A stretch of 64,000 nt of DNA from Triglochin maritima (lineage: Eukaryota > Streptophyta > Magnoliopsida > Alismatales > Juncaginaceae): contig OY821786.1 of the NCBI GenBank assembly GCA_963682175.1, positions 33,845,501-33,909,500 on the forward strand, in the 5' to 3' direction. Below are positions 45,132 through 54,460 of the stretch, piece by piece; position 1 is the stretch's first letter; every line of letters begins with the position of its first letter. The notes under the pieces are model-generated. The model searched no databases and was not told where the DNA came from. It saw nothing but the letters and a program-made list of their open reading frames with translations. The position numbers and the translations under genes are program-made.

Positions 45132-47489
45132 TAGGGATGGTATACCTGATCCTCCCCTCACAGACGAAGAACCAGAAGATTGACCACGACCTTTGCTTCC
45201 ACTACCGGAAGAACGACCACGACCTCTACTCCCACTACCTGAAGATCGACCACTACCTCGCTCTGCATACTCAAACGCACTAGGGTCCCGTCGTGTCGAC
45301 TTTCCCCTTGGTCGACCTCGTAGCTTTGTTTTTTCTGCAGGCTCTCTCAAATTCGAATGTTCGGGGTGTAGCTGCTCGAATAAAACCCGAGAGGCAGATC
45401 GAATTACGGTAGAGTCACTTCCTGCAATCTCATCAACCAGGCTGCGAAAATGTTCAGCGTCTTGAGCTGCTTGAGACACAAACTCTGCATTCCCGGCTCC
45501 TTCCCCAATGACAAGTGTCCTCCAGAACGGATGAATCTGCTCTAAGTAAATTCCGTTGTCTGATCCAAGACATCCGCGGATGGTATATGCGCAAGGTATC
45601 CCATGAGAAGTCAGAAAAGCGCACTCGCAACGATATTCAACTTCATCATCTAACTGTTGCATTCTCTTCACCTCCTGACTCAGCAATTGCAAGCAGTGAT
45701 GCGAAACTCGACCATTTATGTGACGATATAGAGCATGTCCGAAATTAGTCAAATTTCGCCGTCTCGAGTCTTCAAGAAAGTTTCGAATATTCGTCAGCTG
45801 CATTTCAATAGCCGCGTTGACGCGTTCAAAAAGAGTGTCCAGAGCTGCTGTCGATGTAGAAATCCACTCTTTTAGAGCCGAATGAGCACTTTCGACCCTA
45901 CAATTCGTGGTGTTCCAAAAATGAAGGACTTTGTTCGTCCAATTCAGCACAAACTTTTCTTTATGCACCAACCACGTGGTGTCCAGATACTCCGTGATAG
46001 CCGGCCACGATCTATACAAATCTTTCAGAGCATACAAAGCTCTATCATACTCGGCTTCTGAAGTAGAAAGCATGATTTTCCTCCATCTTCCACGCCTCAA
46101 AGTCTCTGCCATCTGCTTATTCTTGCCGAATACGTGGTATGCGTAGTTGAATACGTCTTTGTTGATGTGTCATGTGCAAAGTAAATGAGCAGAGTCAGGA
46201 AAAACCTCTCTCACTGGTCGCATAAGGCCTAACTCCCGGTCTGTTATTATTGCAGTCGGGCTGACAGTCCCCAATAACAGATCTCGCAACTTCTCCATCA
46301 CCCACAGATAACTGGAGTAAGATTCATCCATCAAAATCGCATATCTAATAAGGAAATTCATGTTTGTTGGTGTGACCACAATCATTTCGAACAAAGGCAT
46401 CTTATACTTGTTCGTCTTGTAAGTTGAATCCATGCAGATAACGAAAGATATGTCCGTAACAACTGGACTGACGTCGGATGTGCCAAAAAAAGCATGAGTG
46501 ACGACATCAGTTTCTAGATCCGCCATAATCCAATGTAAGTACTCACACTGCACTGCTTGATAGAGAAACTGCTCGACGGGATTCCAGTCTTCAGATTTTG
46601 TCCTCCTCATGTAATCTCTGAAATTATAAATATGCCTTTGATTTGGATTGTCCTCCGGGAATTTTTCTTTTACTGCCTTCAAGATGTTCCGTGGTTTTGC
46701 TTGCGCCTCAGTCATATCACGAACAATCTTCTTCCCCCAGAACTTATACCACTAATTTGACGATGACCCTCTGGATAAACTGTCAGTCTGTGGTTGTGAT
46801 GTCCGTGACCACTATTAAAAACCACAACCCATCCATCACGATCTCGTCGCTCCACCACTTTTATTAAGAAACGGCAACCGCAACCCTTTCTTTTGGTGTT
46901 TCTTCGAAGTGCAGTATCCATATTCCGAGACTCCATTTGATTTCGCCGGTCGCATCTCAAATAACAATCCATCCGACTATCTGATCTTGTTTTGTACGAC
47001 GACACGACCAAAAAAACCCAACTCCGATAGCTACTTGTTTGGCCCATTTACTTGCTTCATCGATTGTTGCAAAGATTTGTGTAGTTTGAAATAACTCACT
47101 ATAATCCACTCCATCACCACCGAAATCTTCCAACGGAACCTACAAAAATAAAATCAAAATTAAAAAAATCAAAAAAATTCAGGCGTCTGGATTAGACGCC
47201 TACCCCATGGGGGCGTCTGAGTTAAACGCCCTCCCCAAGGGTGTGGCGTCTGCGTAGGACGCCTGACCGAAGGGAAGGGCGTCTACTAAAGACGCCTGAC
47301 CGAAGGGGAGGACGTCTACATAAGACGCCTCTCCCATTGAGTAGGCGTCTGCGTTAGACGCCTCGGCCAAGGGGAGGACATCCTACGCAGACGCCCTCAC
47401 CTTGGGGGAGGCGTCTAATGCAGACGCTCGGCCCAAAATTTGCCCTGCGCCAAGCTTACCTCACCGGATGCATCACCCTCGCCAGACAT
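45129..47489 (-). pseudogene. MuDR-like MULE transposase with stop and frameshifts
   Basis: Exon 1 (47489..47460) encodes MSGEGDASGE and ends at GTAAGC. Exon 2 begins near 47140 (VPLEDFGGDGVDYSELFQTT, IFATIDEASKWAKQVAIGVG). A frame change then leads into a Mutator DNA-binding zinc-type region (KRKGCGCRFLIKVVERRDRD, NSGHGHHNHRLTVYPEGHRQ). After another frame change near 46712 the catalytic core follows (FVICMDSTYKTNKYKMPLFE, AIITDRELGLMRPVREVFPD), with a TGA at 46172..46170 where the family has Trp in 'LLCTWHINKD'. From there to 45129 the frame is open, with a SWIM zinc finger CECAFLTSHGIPC and an RG/SG-rich tail (GRPRGKSTRRDPSAFEYAER). Not functional as it stands. Confidence 0.85.
47181..47433. 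repeat. Eight-unit hairpin array in transposase intron 1
   Basis: Eight consecutive ~32-bp units each fold as GGCGTCT-N5..7-AGACGCC with a spacer of CCCCAAGGG or CCGAAGGGG type. Arms are conserved or compensated while loops vary (GGATT, GAGTT, GCGTA, ACTAA, ACATA, GCGTT and so on). It is the mirror partner of the array at 42218..42406. Confidence 0.92.
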
Positions 47490-48241
47490 TTTCGTGGTGT
47501 TTTTACTGATAAATTATGAATATACAAGACCGTAGGCCTAATTTATAGACACAGGACGATATGGGTATTAAATATATTGTTAAGGACAATTTGGTAATTT
47601 CAAGGGGCGATTTAAGTAGTTTTGGGGCGACGTTTAGTAGTTCCTTTTTTGTAACACTACTTTGCGAGAATTTATTGTGAAGTACAAGCAAACTCTCATG
47701 CGTAGGTACAAGGATGAGAGTCAGGAACACTTTGCCTCTAAGCACATCTGCACTTGCACTCTGTCCCTGAGATTCGGCCCCCAATTGCTGATCATGCTGC
47801 AACTATTCACATGAGAAACATCTTCAACATGTTTGAGGATGAGGTCTTGGAGAGCCTTCGCTTGACCAATGAAAAGTTGGAGAAAAATGGATCTTTTAGT
47901 AATTACTTGGTAACAAGTAATCAATTTTAAGATATGAAATTCATTGTTTTCAGCGCAAAACAAGTTTATTACTGCCGTATTTACATGAGTCAGAAGAATC
48001 TTACCAAGTGATAATGGATGCAATGGGCAAAGCATTAGAAAACGTTATCAAATTGAAGAGTACAAGCAATGAGCCAATTCAAGTGGAGGAAAGACAGTTC
48101 CAAATTGAAGCCATACCACTTGCTGATCCACAAGTTGCAAAAACAAAACAAAATGTCGTAAGAAAAAATCAGAAAAAGAATCAAATAATGGGACGCTCAA
48201 AAGTAGGCGAAGGTGTAGTATTTGTCAGAGTTAGGTCATTA

Positions 48242-50426
48242 GAGCATATTTAACAGCGCTCGGGTTACCCCCGGGCGCCCTGCACTCTCTCTCTGCCACG
48301 TCAGCTTCTCTCTCTGTCACGTCAGCTCACCCAACCCACCCAAAAAAAACCCTTACCCATGCCCAGGCTACCCCCACCCACCCTACACTTTCTTTCATCC
48401 ACATCATTTCTTAATTAAACAAATTTAATTCTCACACAACATTTAACAAATTACATTTTATATAAATCTAATTTTAATTACATTATAATTATATTTTAAC
48501 TCGAAATATTGTTAATAATTACTGGTAAATCACGAAATTATTATTAAATATTACGGAGCCACGTTACATTTAAGACAAACTGAAATAGGAAATATTACAA
48601 TCAAAGTTAAGAAACAACAGTACATATTACATAAACTAAACTTTTAAATACTACATGACCAACTACGTTAACCGATTTTCAAACCGTTCCTCGTCTGTAG
48701 CGTTGCCATATATGCTCAATTAAATCGCCTTTCAGATCCAAATGTTGGTTCCTGTCACGCACTCGATCTTGATTGACAAAAAACTCTTGAATATCCGCTA
48801 TACGATCGGTCGAATACGACGTTGCCTCAGCTGAAGTTCCAGGACGATCTTCCATAAATTCGCGAATATCTCCAAAATTAGCATAGCAGTCGCGTTCGTC
48901 CTCCACTATCATGTTATGCATGATGATACAAGCTGTCATTATTTTGGACAGAACGTCCTTGCTCCAGGCAAGAGCCGGGTTTCTGATGATCGCGAACCTC
49001 GCTTGCAACACTCTGAAAGCGCGTTCAACATCTTTACGCGTTGCGTCCTGCACTTCAGCAAACAATCTGTGCTTCGGGGTGTGAGGGTGAAGGATGGATT
49101 GGATGAAGGCCGCCCACTGTGGATAAATACCATCAGTAAGATAGTATCACATATCATACTGAACACCATTTACCTCATAATTAACAGGTGGTGCTCGGCC
49201 TTCTAGTATGTCGTCGAAAACCGGAGATTGTTGCAGGACGTTCAAGTCATTGCATGAACCCGGTATATCGTAGAAGGAGTGCCAGATACATAAGTCGTAC
49301 GATGCCACCGCCTCAAGGATCAGAGTTGCTTTCCCAGCACGTCCTTGATGTTGTCCCTTCCAAGCAGCTGGGCAGTTTTTCCACTCCCAGTGCATACAAT
49401 CGATACTCCCCATCATACCTGGAAACCCACGTTGCTCACCAACGTAAAGTAGGCGTGCCAAGTCATTTGCAGTTGGCTGACGTAAATACTCAGGGCCGAA
49501 GATGCGAATAACACCTTCACAGAATTTGAGGAGAGCATTTCTGGATGTTGCCGCACTCATTCGTAGGTACTCATCGATCCCATCAGCTGCAACGCCATAT
49601 GCTAGCATTCGCATTGCTGCCGTACTTTTTTGTAGACCGGAGATGCTCATCTTACCAGTTGCGTCCGGTGTTCTTTGGAAGAAGACATCAGATGCTTCGA
49701 TGGCATTGTGGATGCGCATGAAGACATGCTTTCTCATCCGAAATCTTGTCCTGAAAAGAGTATCAGAATACACAGGGTTGTCAGAGAAATAATCGTCTAC
49801 AAGGCGTCTGTAACCTAGTTCACGATCTCTATCTGGGTTCGTCGTTCTCCTTCGACGCTGCTTAGGACGTGTAGTCCTTTCGTAAACAACATGTCCGGCT
49901 AATTCAATAGCACGGTCCATTAGATTTAATGTCTCATTCCAGTTATCATCGTCGGATTGACCGGAGTTTAAACTATTATCCGACATTGATGAGAGAAGAA
50001 GCTAACAAGTTGAGAAGTTAAGGAAATGTGAGGAATCAGGAGATAAATAGATGTATTTATAGTTGGGAGGGTTTGGATGTATTTGTTGCACTGTTCACGC
50101 GTGATTGCAAATAGTGCACGCGTGATTACAAACAGTGCACGCGTGATTGAAAATAGTGCACCCGTGATTAAATATTGCACCCGTGATTAAACAGTGTATT
50201 GGTTCTGGAAATTTCTTAATTTTAATCACTTACAAAAAATTATTACCCCACATTTATAACAAATACCCAATCCATTAATAACAATACCAAAACTAAAAAA
50301 ATTCAAAAAAAAAATAACCAATGGGAGGGGGACACGTGTCCCCCTCCCATGGGCGCCCGGGCGTCTGCCCGGGACGCCCACCGCCCGGGCAAGCGCCCGG
50401 GCGGGGCACCCCCGTTAAGGGTGCCC
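48242..50426. mobile_element. PIF/Harbinger element, 2.19 kb
   Basis: It is flanked by TTA on both sides (48239..48241 and 50427..50429), the PIF/Harbinger duplication. The ends GAGCATATTTAACAGCG and, reversed, GGGCACCCTTAACGGGG are imperfect inverted repeats of the usual 'GAGCATCTCCAACGG' kind. The ends have short GC-rich palindromes (CCCGGGCGTCTGCCCGGG and related, 50352..50405). It carries a transposase but no Myb-like second protein, which autonomous elements normally need. Confidence 0.85.
48679..49986 (-). pseudogene. Harbinger (HARBI1-like) transposase, one in-frame stop
   Basis: The frame runs from ATG at 49986 to the TAA after YRRGTV near 48679, about 435 codons, broken only by TGA at 49149..49147 between NGVQYDM and YYLTDGIYPQWA. 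The nuclease motifs are visible: GSIDCMHWEWKNCPAAWKGQ (first Asp), LTDGIYPQW (second Asp) and KDVERAFRVLQARFAI (Glu). The N-terminus has the RELGYRRLVDDYFSDNPVYS and FRMRKHVFMRI stretches typical of plant PIF transposases. The single stop suggests recent inactivation. Confidence 0.88.
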
Positions 50427-50456
50427 TTACAACACTATTTGCAAAAAAGTTAATCA

Positions 50457-51015
50457 GGTAAATAAAATCATTAAGAAGTATATTTTTTTTTCCTATCCTA
50501 CTGTGAAAATATATGCAATTTTTTTGGGTGTAATGATAGATAAGACCACATGTTGTTTGCAGTCATCTTACGGGCAAACATGACAAGATATATGAAGAAT
50601 AAAGACTTCAAACAAACAACACAAGATTGAGAACAAAATTACTTTTATTTATCAAGAATACATCAACAAACATTTCCATTGTCCCCAAGAACAAATACTT
50701 TTAACCTCAACTAGTTACAAAAACTTCACCAAATGCACAAAAGTGGATTTGCAACACATTAGAAAATAAACTTCATCTTCTATGAAAAATTAATTTTACA
50801 AGCTTACAATCAAATATTTCCCATTGACACAGAGGAGTAGATGATCCTATTTGGTGATTGTCAACTAGGTAGAGCGGATGGAATGACGATGAAGACAGAG
50901 AATGAAGATTCAACCCCACTGCATGCTCTGGGTTGAAACTTTATAGTTGACTGTGAAGGAGTTGTATCCAAGTTCAATCTTGGGGGTGTCATCGTTGATG
51001 GTGATTATGTGCGAA
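50457..51015. other. Spacer, no gene seen
   Basis: AT-rich sequence after the FRS pseudogene's final codons. No coding frame. GAATG at 51013..51017 may be one copy of a 5-bp duplication around the following LTR-like block. Confidence 0.3.
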
Positions 51016-51619
51016 TGTATGGGATCCTAATTCTAATTGAGCTTTAATGATGTTTAGGTGGTGTTTAGGAGGAGATGAGATGGACGACTGAGATTGAGTG
51101 GAGTGGATGGACGGTTGAGATTGGATGGATGGAAGATATTTTAGGTGAACTGTCCCCCCCTCTCTCTCTCACTTCTCTCTCACGCTCTCTCTCCCTCAGT
51201 TGTACTCCGACGTGGAGGTGCCGAGCTCGGGTATGGCGGAGGCGTGCGTCGGGTATAGGTTGCTCGTGGAGGTGAGTTGTTGGTTTCTTAACCCTTCCCG
51301 CTCGTTTTGGTTCTCTCCCTCCCTCGACCTAACTCGTTTTATGTGGTCGTGGTTGGTTCGTGGAGATTGACGGAGGTGGAGTCGTGTCTGTGGAGCGTCG
51401 AGGAGTTGTGATCGTTGACCGGGCGAGTCGTTCGTCGATGGATCGTGATTTTGGGAAGAAGTGCTCGTGGAGGCGCCATCGAGATTCTTCGAATGTTTCT
51501 TCAGACCTTCACGGTATGTCAAACTTGTTGTTGTAGCTCACTTTTGTAGTGTGGGTATTTGAAAGTCGACGGTAGGCCTTCCGGCTCGTCGCAAGCAAAC
51601 GTGCATCAGATTTTACTGC

Positions 51620-52040
51620 CTGATCGGTAGACCGGTTGGTGCAAATGGTCGACCGTTCTTAATGAGATTTCAGGTTCTGCCACACACCGGTCGACCGAGA
51701 GTGCTCGGGGGTTCGACCGGATTCGTTGGTGAGAGTTGGGGGAATTCCTTGGTGGAATTCGGTCGACTGAGAGTGCTCGGGGGTTCAACCGGATTCGTTG
51801 TTGTGAGTGATGAATTTTTGCCTGGTGACTTTCGGTCGAACGGGTCCCCTTTGCCGTTCGACTGTTTGGTCATTTTGTGCGTTGAACCTGGGAGGCGACT
51901 TCTAAACGGTCGACCGGTCCCTGAGTTTGGTTCGACCGAACGAATGTGGTTGGTGGGAATTGGTCGACCGATGGAGTGTCGGTCGAGACAATTGCCTTGT
52001 GTTTGTGAGATTCGGTCGACCGGGACTTTTGGTTCGGTCG
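51620..52040. repeat. Scattered GGTCGACCG palindromes
   Basis: At least eight occurrences of GGTCGACCG or close variants (GGTCGACTGAG, GGTTCGACCG) lie within 420 bp, with a duplicated GAGAGTGCTCGGGGGTTC phrase (51700 and 51770). The same palindrome class appears in the copia-like LTR fragment at 38.4 kb. Confidence 0.75.
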
Positions 52041-52157
52041 ACCGTTTGTGTCCAGTTTTGCACGTTGGAGGTGCAGTTGTTGTGGTCGTCCGTGTGGGGC
52101 GAGTTGTGGTGTCGATGTTCTTCCGGCAGGTGTGCTAGTGAGCACGAGCGTTGCGGT

Positions 52158-52650
52158 GGTTGGGTGAAAGAGCCCTGGAGACCCGTAACTGTGTGAGAGC
52201 TTTGGTTGGGTGAAAAAGCCCTGGAGCCCAGCTTGGAAATGTGTGTGTTGCGTTGGTTGGGTGAAAGAGTCCTGGAGCCCCGTAACCGTGTGAGAGCTGC
52301 GGTGGTTGGGTGAAAGAACCCTGGAGCCCCGTAACCGTGTGAGAGCTGCGGTTTGGTGAAAGAGCCCTGGAGCCCAGCTAGTTTGTGCGAGGTTGGGTGA
52401 AAAAACCCTGGAGTTCTGTAGTGTGTTCAGGTTGGGTGAAAGAGCCCTGAAGCCTGAGCATGGACCGTGTGTTAAGGGTTGGGTGAAAAAGCTCTAGAGC
52501 CCTTGGTCGTGTTGTGGTAGCCACGGTTGGGTGAAAAAGCCATGAAGCCAGCTTGTCGACGAGTGTGTTCCGGTGGTTGGGTGAAAAAGCCCTGGAGCCC
52601 CGTAACGGTGGTGTGTGCTGTGGTTGGGTGAAAAAGCCCTCGAGCTCAGT
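52158..52650 (+). repeat. Minisatellite with conserved core and variable spacers (11 copies)
   Basis: The core GGTTGGGTGAAARAGCCCTG followed by GAGCCC recurs at 52158, 52204, 52255, 52304, 52350, 52391, 52430, 52478, 52525, 52575 and 52622, spaced 39 to 51 bp. The 15..25-base spacers mostly differ, apart from a CCGTAACCGTGTGAGAGCTG type used three times. On the minus strand one frame reads a repeating GFFTQP peptide; no gene context supports it. Confidence 0.9.
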
Positions 52651-53030
52651 TTGGTTGTGGCGCTTTTCTTGTTTGTAGAATCGCATGCTAGAGTGTTTCG
52701 GTTCATGCATTGTAGACTTGGGCATACGTGGTTTTCTTCTGGAAATTCAGGCATTGTTGCATGTTTGCTTTTCAGGCCGTGACCGGCGTTAGGGGGTGGT
52801 GACCGAGGAGAGGAGCGCTGCTACCTGATCCTGTTTTCTCTCATTTTGAGGTCAGAGTGATTACTTGTATTTATTGTTTAGTCTTTTGATGTAATCACAC
52901 TTTTGAAATACTCAGATATATATATATATTATATATGTTGGTGCACCTTCTTCCACGTGTTTGAGTAATATCCTCAGTTGATTGTTGTTTAGAAAATTTT
53001 AAATTTTTCCGTTGTGTTGAGGATGTTACA

Positions 53031-53249
53031 GAATGAAACTAGTTGTTATAGATTTCGTAGGTGTGATTGAATACGTCATCATTGTGGTTGCAGATGTCGT
53101 CTTTGTAGATAGCACTCCAAAGTCAACCCCAATGTCAATGTTGCAGACGATGACCACCGGACAATCGACAATCATGATGGGAGATCAAATGTGAAAAACT
53201 GTCGTGGGAGGAGAAAGAAACGACGAGGGATTGGAGGTGGGTGAGTTGG
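53031..53249. other. Spacer, no gene seen
   Basis: Short unique-looking sequence between the LTR-like block and repeat block B. No frame or element recognised. Confidence 0.3.
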
Positions 53250-53770
53250 GGCTCTTGGTGCTAAGCTCGTTGGCACTAACATGGGTAGGGGTGAGCGTCA
53301 GACCGAAGACCGAACCAGTTGGATCCGAACTGGACTGAACCTGGACCGATCGGTTCAGTTCAAAAACCCAGACCGGATTGGGTTTTTATATTAAATTTTG
53401 TGAAATAGATCGAGTTCGGACTGGACTTTACTGGACCGGACCTGACTGAAACCTGACTCGTCTCCATGGTCCGGACCGAAACCTAGAATGATCGGATCCG
53501 TTTCGAATCGAACTCGAATCGATTTCTGCACAGCCATAAACATGGGAATGTCAACGGTCGTGTTTCTTTTTTATTAAGTTAATGTTAACTTTTTTTCTTT
53601 TAGTTTTTTTGGTAGTTGGTAGCTTTATTTGGTTGTCCTGAATTTGGGGAAGTGAGTTAACAAATATGAACTATTGATCTAAAAGTTGATGTGTGGTTGA
53701 GATAGACTTTAAGATGAGTGTTAAATTTTTTGAGGTCAGTGGATCTCTCTTCGTATACATATATGTGGAA
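53250..53770 (-). repeat. Dispersed repeat block B, copy 2 (inverted), interrupted by a hAT-type element
   Basis: The reverse complement aligns with 41620..41865, from AACTACTGATCT-type sequence to CTAAGCTCGTTGGCACTAAC. A hAT-type element at 53286..53538 interrupts it. Confidence 0.8.
53286..53538. mobile_element. Non-autonomous hAT-type element (GGACCGG family), 253 bp
   Basis: It runs from TAGGGGTGAGCGTCAGACC to TTTCTGCACAGCCATA with perfect 8-bp flanks AACATGGG (53278..53285 and 53539..53546). The paralogous block at 41.8 kb has the same surrounding sequence with a single AACATGGG on the reverse strand, which is the empty site. Confidence 0.9.
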
Positions 53771-53831
53771 AAAATGTATGTATGTATAAGATCAATGGGA
53801 TTGTGTAAGAGCTTATATAACTAACTTGGTT

Positions 53832-54460
53832 GTGACACTCAAAATTAAGATATTTTAAAATCTATTTTTCAAAGCAAACTTAATCACACGTATTGTTATC
53901 TCTTAAGTTATAACACATTAAAAAATTAGGTCAATCAGAGTTAATTTCACCGTTGATCTAAAATGCTCATATTTTAACAGTTGAAATTTACTAATTTTCA
54001 AAGTGTTCGGATCAAGGTCTACAATGATCCATTTGATCTGAAAATTTTACCACATGTTCCTGTGGGTTTTTTTACACATATTACGTTTAGTTTTTCGTTT
54101 TGTCTTGTTAAGTTTGGTGTGTTATGTTTAGTCATGTTTGGTTAATATTTAATATGATTACACAAGAAAAAATTTAGAATTCCAATTTTTCAAGATCGGT
54201 TTGCCAAAAACTTTTAAATGGAAATTTTAGGAAAAATCAATTTTTCCCCTCAAAATCTCCAAAAAGTGGATTTTTAAGGAAAACAAATTCAATTTTTTTA
54301 TTTGACTATCTAGATTTTACCTTTTCAAATATTACTAAAATACTATTTTTACCGTATGTTCATTATATGTGGTATATCTCATTGATAAATTTTTAAAGAA
54401 AGAAATTAACTAGAAGTGGCTGAAAATGTGGTGTCACATACAAGATGGTTTTAGGCCGAC
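53832..54460 (+). repeat. Dispersed repeat block A, copy 2, with an insertion
   Basis: It starts TGTGACACTCAAAATTAAGA and ends GAAAATGTGGTGTCACATAC, matching 41271..41600. A ~300-bp insertion at about 54059..54357 is absent from copy 1. Confidence 0.75.
54059..54357 (+). repeat. Dispersed repeat R2 inserted in block A
   Basis: The insert lies between ATGTTCC and ATGTTCA, a probable short target duplication. It contains AACTTTTAAATGGAAATTTT and GACTATCTAGATTTT, which also occur at 56230..56420 and 57960..58110. It has no coding capacity. Confidence 0.65.

Larger units (their letters stand above)
41969..47644. mobile_element. Complete PMD-carrying Mutator-like element, 5.68 kb
   Basis: Terminal inverted repeats of about 55 bp (left from CTGAATTGCTAAACATCGTC, right reverse complement GGAACTACTAAACGTCGCCC) share AACTACTTAAATCG-type and CTTGAAATTACCAAATTG words. 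The flanks ATTTTTGTA (41960..41968) and TTTTTTGTA (47645..47653) form a 9-bp target duplication with one change, as made by MULE transposases. Two genes read inward: a PMD gene from the left end and a MuDR-like transposase from the right end. Each has a hairpin array in its first intron. Both genes carry lesions, so the copy is probably immobile without help. Confidence 0.88.
41911..50453 (+). pseudogene. FAR1-related (FRS) pseudogene split by two transposons
   Basis: Three pieces can be read through: 41911..41968 (WLQQIFEIQSSWVHF), 47654..48241 (TTLREFIVKYKQTLMRRYKD, then after a frame change ATIHMRNIFNMFEDEVLESL and later GKALENVIKLKSTSNEPIQV) and 50427..50453 (LQHYLQKS then TAA). The first two match the part of FAR1 proteins that runs from 'W...IY.IR..WVP' to 'TTL.EF..QY..AL..RY..E', with about 25 residues missing. 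The first gap is filled by the MULE at 41969..47644 and the second by the Harbinger element at 48242..50426; removing one copy of each target duplication restores continuity. Frameshifts and the missing part show it was already decaying. It may itself be an old MULE transposase rather than a host gene. Confidence 0.7.
51016..53030 (+). mobile_element. LTR-like block, possibly a solo Ty3/gypsy LTR of ~2 kb
   Basis: The right end reads TTTTTCCGTTGTGTTGAGGA then TGTTACA, similar to the 3' ends of plant gypsy LTRs, and GAATG occurs at both edges (51013..51017 and 53031..53035). Inside are a CT-rich tract (51150..51195), repeated GGTCGACCG palindromes (51620..52040), a minisatellite (52158..52650) and a (TA)n tract (52917..52940). 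No coding region is linked. The left end does not begin with a clean TG, so the assignment is tentative. Confidence 0.4.

Noticed and set aside
47181..47433. CRISPR array
   Set aside because: Units are hairpins with varying loops inside a plant transposon intron; no constant repeat with unique spacers and no cas genes, and the genome is eukaryotic.
52378..52754. Minus-strand frame with repeated GFFTQP peptide
   Set aside because: By-product of the minisatellite core; spacers vary in length and would not conserve a protein.
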